Below are positions 7,031-11,251 of a DNA stretch of 11,251 bases, piece after piece. The number at the start of each line of letters is the position of its first letter. Position 1 is the stretch's first letter. The DNA is taken from assembly GCA_937920335.1 (NCBI GenBank), contig CALGUT010000866.1, forward strand, positions 1-11,251, written 5' to 3'. The position numbers and the translations under genes are program-made. The notes beneath the pieces were generated by a model, which did no database searches, was not told where the DNA came from, and saw nothing but the letters and a program-made list of their open reading frames with translations. The stretch is from an uncultured Opitutales bacterium. Lineage in GTDB: Bacteria > Verrucomicrobiota > Verrucomicrobiia > Opitutales > UBA2995.

Positions 7031-8395
7031 ATGAAAATTTCCAATGTAGAACTTTATTTTCTGCCCGTTACGCTGCGGGTTCCTCTTAAATTCGGTGCCC
7101 AGGTGCTTGAGAACGTTACCTGCGCCCGGACAAAAGTCACGTTGATGGCGGAAAATGGATCAACCAGCGAAGGTTGGGGTGAAACTCCGCTATCTGTCCC
7201 GTGGGTGTGGCCTTCCGACGTTAGCTATTCAGAACGGGAAACGGTCCTGAAAAATTTTTGCGTTGAGTTAACGAAGGTGCTTCCGAACTCCGGTTTGTCC
7301 GGGCACCCTATGGAAATCGGTTACGACTTTATTGAAGGTCCGATGCATCAGATGCTAGGTGCCGTGAATGCGGGTCGCGACGAGTCGGCGCATATGCCAC
7401 ATTTAGCGGCGTTGGTTTGTTTTTCGCTATTCGATATCGCGATACATGATGCGTTTGCGAATGCCAAGGGTGTTGGAGTCTACGATTTATACACATCCGA
7501 ATATATGAACCGCGATCTGTCTCAGTATTTTGGAGATAGCTCGTTCGAGGGCCAATACCCGTCGGACTATCTGATTGAGCCGGAAACGAAACAGCTGCCA
7601 GTTTGGCACCTGGTTGGTGGATTGGATCCAATTTCCGAAGCGGAGTTGACAGGGAACGAACCGGATGATGGGTATCCAGTATTACTCCGTGAATGGATAA
7701 AAACTGACGGACTCAATTGTCTGAAAGTAAAACTGCGCGGAAATGATGCGACCTGGGACTATAACCGTCTGGTAGCGATCGGTGAAATCTGTGAAGAAGA
7801 AGATGTCGATTGGTTGACCACGGATTTCAATTGTACAGTCACTGATGTTGATTACGTGAACTCGATTCTTGATCAACTGCGTGACGAACATCCACGGACG
7901 TATCAAAGGATCTTGTACGTTGAGCAACCATTCCCTTATGACCTCGAAGCGAATCCCATCGATGTGCATAGCCTCAGTGCTCGTAAGCCCTTGTTTATGG
8001 ATGAGAGCGCACATGACTGGCGGTTCGTAAAGATGGGTCGTGAGCTCGGTTGGACAGGCGTCGCTTTAAAAACCTGTAAGACACAAACCGGAGCCATTCT
8101 GAGTCTCTGTTGGGCAAAGGCTCACGGTATGACACTCATGGTTCAGGATCTTACGAACCCGATGTTAGCGCAAATACCACACGTCCTTCTGGCCGCTCAC
8201 GCGGGAACGATCATGGGCGTCGAGAGCAATGGAATGCAGTTTTACCCGGCTGCTTCCTCCCCGGAGGAAGCGATCCATCCTGGTTTATATAAACGATCCG
8301 ATGGTGTACTCGATTGGTCCAGTTTAGACGGGACTGGATATGGTTACAGAACCGAGGAAATCGAGAGAAACTTGCCGCAAGTCATCGATGGATAA
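7031..8395 (+). CDS. Enolase-superfamily enzyme, MLE subgroup (mandelate racemase/muconate lactonizing family)
   Basis: This 454-residue cytosolic protein shows the two-domain enolase-superfamily layout. An N-terminal capping domain (to about 135) contains GWGETP at 48-53, followed by a TIM barrel. Catalytic elements in order are K232 and K234 (LKVKLRG), metal ligands D265 (DFN), E298 (EQP) and D324 (DES), and K347 (ALKTCK). Lysines on both barrel faces with no Asp-His dyad place it in the MLE subgroup. That subgroup abstracts a proton next to a carboxylate and includes cycloisomerases, epimerases and sugar-acid dehydratases. It is longer than the usual 350-400 residues, mainly through a segment at about 150-225. 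The sulfatase context suggests a substrate derived from a desulfated sugar acid (inference). The ATG at 7031 begins the expected first beta strand. Sulfatase 3 follows after 44 nt. Confidence 0.92.
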   Translation: MKISNVELYFLPVTLRVPLKFGAQVLENVTCARTKVTLMAENGSTSEGWGETPLSVPWVWPSDVSYSERETVLKNFCVELTKVLPNSGLSGHPMEIGYDFIEGPMHQMLGAVNAGRDESAHMPHLAALVCFSLFDIAIHDAFANAKGVGVYDLYTSEYMNRDLSQYFGDSSFEGQYPSDYLIEPETKQLPVWHLVGGLDPISEAELTGNEPDDGYPVLLREWIKTDGLNCLKVKLRGNDATWDYNRLVAIGEICEEEDVDWLTTDFNCTVTDVDYVNSILDQLRDEHPRTYQRILYVEQPFPYDLEANPIDVHSLSARKPLFMDESAHDWRFVKMGRELGWTGVALKTCKTQTGAILSLCWAKAHGMTLMVQDLTNPMLAQIPHVLLAAHAGTIMGVESNGMQFYPAASSPEEAIHPGLYKRSDGVLDWSSLDGTGYGYRTEEIERNLPQVIDG

Positions 8396-8439
8396 GCGTT
8401 TGTAATGGGAGTTCCTAATAAATATATGTAGCTTTGATT

Positions 8440-9933
8440 ATGTCAGAAAAACCAAATGTCCTTTTAATTTCAACTGACCATTGGCCTGCCTCGTTTTTTG
8501 GTTGTGCGGGTCATCCTGCTATCCAGACGCCGACACTTGATCAATTGGCAGCAAACGGAACTCGCTTCACGAATACCTATGCAGAGTGTCCGGTGTGTAT
8601 TCCTGCTCGTAGGACATTGATGACTGGCACTACACCGAGAACGCATGGAGACCGGGTATTTCAGGAAACGATGCCGATGCCTGAGTTGCCGACGATGGCT
8701 CAAACGTTTCGAGATGCCGGCTATCAGGCTTATGGTGTGGGTAAACTACATGTCTATCCACAGCGTGACAGAATTGGGTTTGATGATGTGATTCTGGATG
8801 AGGAAGGACGGCAGATTTATGGAGTCGTCGATGACTATGAACTGTTTTTGGGAGACCAAGGTTATGCAGGGCGTTTCTTCGAGCATGGGATGAGCAATAA
8901 TGAGTATAGCTATCGCCCGTGGTTTTTTCCTGAGGAAACTCACGCGACCAATTGGGCAGCCAACCAGATGTGTCGCGTCATTAAACGCAAAGATCCGAAT
9001 CGTCCGGCGTTTTGGTATTTATCATTTCGCCACCCGCATCCACCCCTTTTACCGATGCAGAGTTATATGGATCTGTATCGGGATATGGACGTGGATATTG
9101 ATATGCCGTTTGTTGGTGATTGGACCGATATGGACGATCCCTGCTTTAGTTTGCAGATCGATTTTGATCGCGGCAGTAAATTCACGCCAGAACAGATTCG
9201 TGGAGCGCGTTTGGCCTTCTATGCGCTGTGTACACAGATTGATCATCAACTAAGGGTGGTGATTGGGACTCTACGCGAGGAAGGTCTGTTGGATAATACA
9301 ATTATTTGTTTCACATCCGATCATGGAGATATGCTCGGGAATCACAATCTCTGGGCGAAGCGAACCTTCTATGAAAACTCTGCCAACATACCCATGTTAT
9401 TGATGGGCGTTAAAGGTGATGAACGGGTAGGGCACCATCGCGAAGATGGGCGATTGGTTGGTTGGCAGGACGTGATGCCGACATTGCTTGATCTCGCCGG
9501 TATTGATATACCGGATACTGTGGATGGAGTGTCGATGGTCGGTGATCAAAAGCGTGAATATTTCTACGGCGAGTGCGATGAAGGGCTTCGCGCGACACGT
9601 ATGATTCGCAACGATCGTTATAAGTTGATTTATTACAGTGTCGGCAATTTTAGTCTCCTGTTCGATCTGCAGGAGGATCCGAAAGAAATGAACAATCTAG
9701 CAAAGAGTCCAGAGCACGCCGGCATACTTGCCGAGTTGAAAACGAAGCTGATTGGCGAACTGTATGGGGGCGACGAGGACTGGGTGAAGGAGGGCGAACT
9801 GGTTGGCTTGCCGAACAAGCACTACACGCCGGGTCCCAATCGGGGGTTGACCAGTCAGCGCGGTGCCCATTGGCCACCACCGCCTGCATCCAATATGCAG
9901 CAGATCGAATGGTATTCAGCTGATGAAAAGTAG
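8440..9933 (+). CDS. Sulfatase-family hydrolase without signal peptide (choline-sulfatase/phosphonate monoester hydrolase-like), sulfatase 3
   Basis: The ATG at 8440 gives 497 residues that enter the first core strand at once (MSEKPNVLLISTDHWP). An in-frame stop at 8419-8421 leaves no room for a signal peptide, so the enzyme is probably cytosolic. The modifiable Cys is C53 in CIPAR (TGT at 8596-8598), a CxPAR variant that fits the general CxPxR recognition motif. Other residues are D13 and H14 (STDHW), K102 and H104 (GKLHV), H198 and H200 (RHPHPP), D294 and H295 (TSDHGDMLG) and K307. The SDHGD motif groups it with choline sulfatases, iduronate-2-sulfatases and phosphonate/phosphodiester hydrolases rather than with the two SDNG sulfatases upstream. 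It may remove sulfate from imported oligosaccharide products (inference); phosphoester or phosphonate activity is an alternative. The next gene overlaps its last 11 nt. Confidence 0.93.
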   Translation: MSEKPNVLLISTDHWPASFFGCAGHPAIQTPTLDQLAANGTRFTNTYAECPVCIPARRTLMTGTTPRTHGDRVFQETMPMPELPTMAQTFRDAGYQAYGVGKLHVYPQRDRIGFDDVILDEEGRQIYGVVDDYELFLGDQGYAGRFFEHGMSNNEYSYRPWFFPEETHATNWAANQMCRVIKRKDPNRPAFWYLSFRHPHPPLLPMQSYMDLYRDMDVDIDMPFVGDWTDMDDPCFSLQIDFDRGSKFTPEQIRGARLAFYALCTQIDHQLRVVIGTLREEGLLDNTIICFTSDHGDMLGNHNLWAKRTFYENSANIPMLLMGVKGDERVGHHREDGRLVGWQDVMPTLLDLAGIDIPDTVDGVSMVGDQKREYFYGECDEGLRATRMIRNDRYKLIYYSVGNFSLLFDLQEDPKEMNNLAKSPEHAGILAELKTKLIGELYGGDEDWVKEGELVGLPNKHYTPGPNRGLTSQRGAHWPPPPASNMQQIEWYSADEK

Positions 9934-11251
9934 CTTTATCGCGTCATTAGGGTTCGTACTACTGTGCGTGGGTGCGAGAGCAGAAACGAAGGAGGTTACG
10001 CTCCTGTTCACCAACGATTTTGAAAGCGCCTTCGATCCGACGCCGGCTTACTGGCGCGATGATATCGAAATGATCGGAGGAGCTGCCGAAATTGCTACTT
10101 TGGTTGATACGATCAGGACTGAGGAGGAACTAGTCTTTCTGTTTGATTCAGGAGATATCTTTACGGGTATCCTCTCCAAATTGACCGAAGGGGCCGTTCC
10201 GCTGGAAATGATGATTACGATGGGTTATGACGCCATGGCGATTGGTAATCATGAGTTTGAATATGGCTGGGAAAGTTTCGCCGAGCAGAAACACCGTGCA
10301 CCCTTTCCTGTTCTGGGAGCTAATATGTTTTATAAAGACACGGGACGCCGGTATGCGCAGCCTTACACAATCGTGGAGCGCGACGGATTTCGGATCGGGG
10401 TAATCGGCATTATGGGACAGGACGCCGGAACCGCAATCATACCGAGTCACGTGGCGGGCGTGGAGGTAAAGAATCCAATCCCGGTAGTGCAAGATTGGGT
10501 CGATTATTTACGTCCCCAGGTTGATATCGTTCTGGCATTAACTCACCAGGGTAAAACGGCTCCCATGCAGACGGATGATGAAGCACATCCGGAAATACAG
10601 CGCGGCATCGAAGCGGATTATCAGATGGCCGGCCTTGTTAAAGGGATTGATATATTGTTTGGTGGTCATGCAGATGCCGGAACAGAGGAACCAATCGTGC
10701 ATGCTGAGACGGGAACCTTGATCATGCAGACCTACGGGCAGGGAACCCGTTTGGGAAAACTCAAGTTGGTCTTAGATGCAGAGAATGGAGTGATCCAATC
10801 CTACCACGGTGAGCTAGTGCCCGTTGTGAGTAATGAGCTGGAACCTCATCCGGTGATCAAAGAAAAACTAGTCCATTACCGGTCAAAGTTTCCGGAACTT
10901 CAGGAAACTGTTTTTCACGCAAATGACCGACTAACAAGGCAATATAACACCGAGTCCGATTTGGGGAATCTCTATGCGGATATTCTCAAGGATGTGTATG
11001 ATGCGGAGGTGGCGTTCATTAATGCAGGAGCCCTGAGAAAGGACCTGCCTCAGGGAGACGTTCCATTGGCTGACTTGATGGACTCATTCCCGTTTCAGGA
11101 TGAAATGGTGGTTTTTGAAATGACCGGCGACCAAATTATTGAAGTGCTTGAACAGTCGCTGACCTTAGAGCGAGGTATGCTTCAGGTTTCCGGGCTCGTG
11201 GTTCATTACGACATGAATCAGGCCGAGGGAAGTCGGGTGCGGGAAGTTACT
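9923..11251 (+). CDS. Exported UshA-like bifunctional metallophosphatase/5'-nucleotidase family protein (C-terminus outside window)
   Basis: The frame is open for 443 codons from the ATG at 9923 to the window edge. Residues 1-20 form a signal peptide ending ARA. The metallophosphatase domain (about 25-255) shows TNDFES (D32, E34), DSGD (D78), GNHEF (N109, H110), THQG (H208) and GGHAD (H249, D251). The 5'-nucleotidase C-terminal domain starts near 330 and shows ESDLGNLYADIL, NAGALRKDLPQGD (367-379) and FPFQDEMV (389-396). The family removes phosphate from nucleotides or UDP-sugars in the periplasm; its relative SoxB instead releases sulfate. At E34 and D251 UshA has His and Gln (many relatives His), so metal binding may differ. 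An 11-nt overlap with the sulfatase 3 gene implies translational coupling and a role in the same pathway. The substrate is not evident. Confidence 0.92.
   Translation, partial: MKSSFIASLGFVLLCVGARAETKEVTLLFTNDFESAFDPTPAYWRDDIEMIGGAAEIATLVDTIRTEEELVFLFDSGDIFTGILSKLTEGAVPLEMMITMGYDAMAIGNHEFEYGWESFAEQKHRAPFPVLGANMFYKDTGRRYAQPYTIVERDGFRIGVIGIMGQDAGTAIIPSHVAGVEVKNPIPVVQDWVDYLRPQVDIVLALTHQGKTAPMQTDDEAHPEIQRGIEADYQMAGLVKGIDILFGGHADAGTEEPIVHAETGTLIMQTYGQGTRLGKLKLVLDAENGVIQSYHGELVPVVSNELEPHPVIKEKLVHYRSKFPELQETVFHANDRLTRQYNTESDLGNLYADILKDVYDAEVAFINAGALRKDLPQGDVPLADLMDSFPFQDEMVVFEMTGDQIIEVLEQSLTLERGMLQVSGLVVHYDMNQAEGSRVREVT

Noticed and set aside
1..11251. Search for tRNA, rRNA, CRISPR repeats, insertion sequences, integrases or toxin-antitoxin genes
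   Set aside because: No cloverleaf, direct-repeat array, transposase or integrase motif was recognised on either strand.

Overview
The window looks like a chromosomal segment of a marine-type bacterium of the Planctomycetota/Verrucomicrobiota (PVC) group, more likely Verrucomicrobiota. The basis is gene content: a c-type cytochrome protein of the PSCyt1-DUF1549-DUF1553 type beside its own ECF sigma factor, and a run of formylglycine-type sulfatases. Both are hallmarks of this group. GC content is intermediate by eye. Few genes have a clear Shine-Dalgarno sequence. The genus cannot be fixed from sequence reading alone.

Layout. Positions 1-3318 (minus strand) hold a two-gene unit. An ECF sigma factor (2791-3318, TTG start) is followed 18 nt later by a very large membrane-anchored protein (1-2772, its C-terminus cut by the window edge). 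That protein combines a short FecR/anti-sigma-like N-terminus, one membrane span, a PSCyt1 haem domain, DUF1549, a LamG-like stretch and the start of DUF1553. Positions 3423-3851 (minus) encode an RpiB-type sugar-phosphate isomerase. A 92-nt divergent intergenic region (3852-3943) separates it from a plus-strand run that continues to the window end.

The plus-strand run reads: exported sulfatase 1 (3944-5476), exported sulfatase 2 (5491-6921), a 109-nt gap with a hairpin and a possible dispersed repeat, an enolase-superfamily enzyme of the MLE subgroup (7031-8395), a third sulfatase with no signal peptide (8440-9933), and an exported UshA/5'-nucleotidase-like metallohydrolase (from 9923, overlapping the previous gene by 11 nt and running off the window). 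Short gaps and the overlap suggest one operon.

How the genes may work together (inference): two secreted sulfatases desulfate a sulfated, acidic carbohydrate outside the cytoplasm, the third removes a remaining sulfate (or a phosphonate/phosphate ester) in the cytosol, and the enolase-superfamily enzyme acts next to the carboxylate of a sugar acid. The nucleotidase-like enzyme is the least explained partner. No glycoside hydrolase, transporter or formylglycine-generating enzyme is in the window, so these must be encoded elsewhere. No tRNA, rRNA, CRISPR array, insertion sequence or phage gene was seen. No intergenic stretch exceeds 110 nt.
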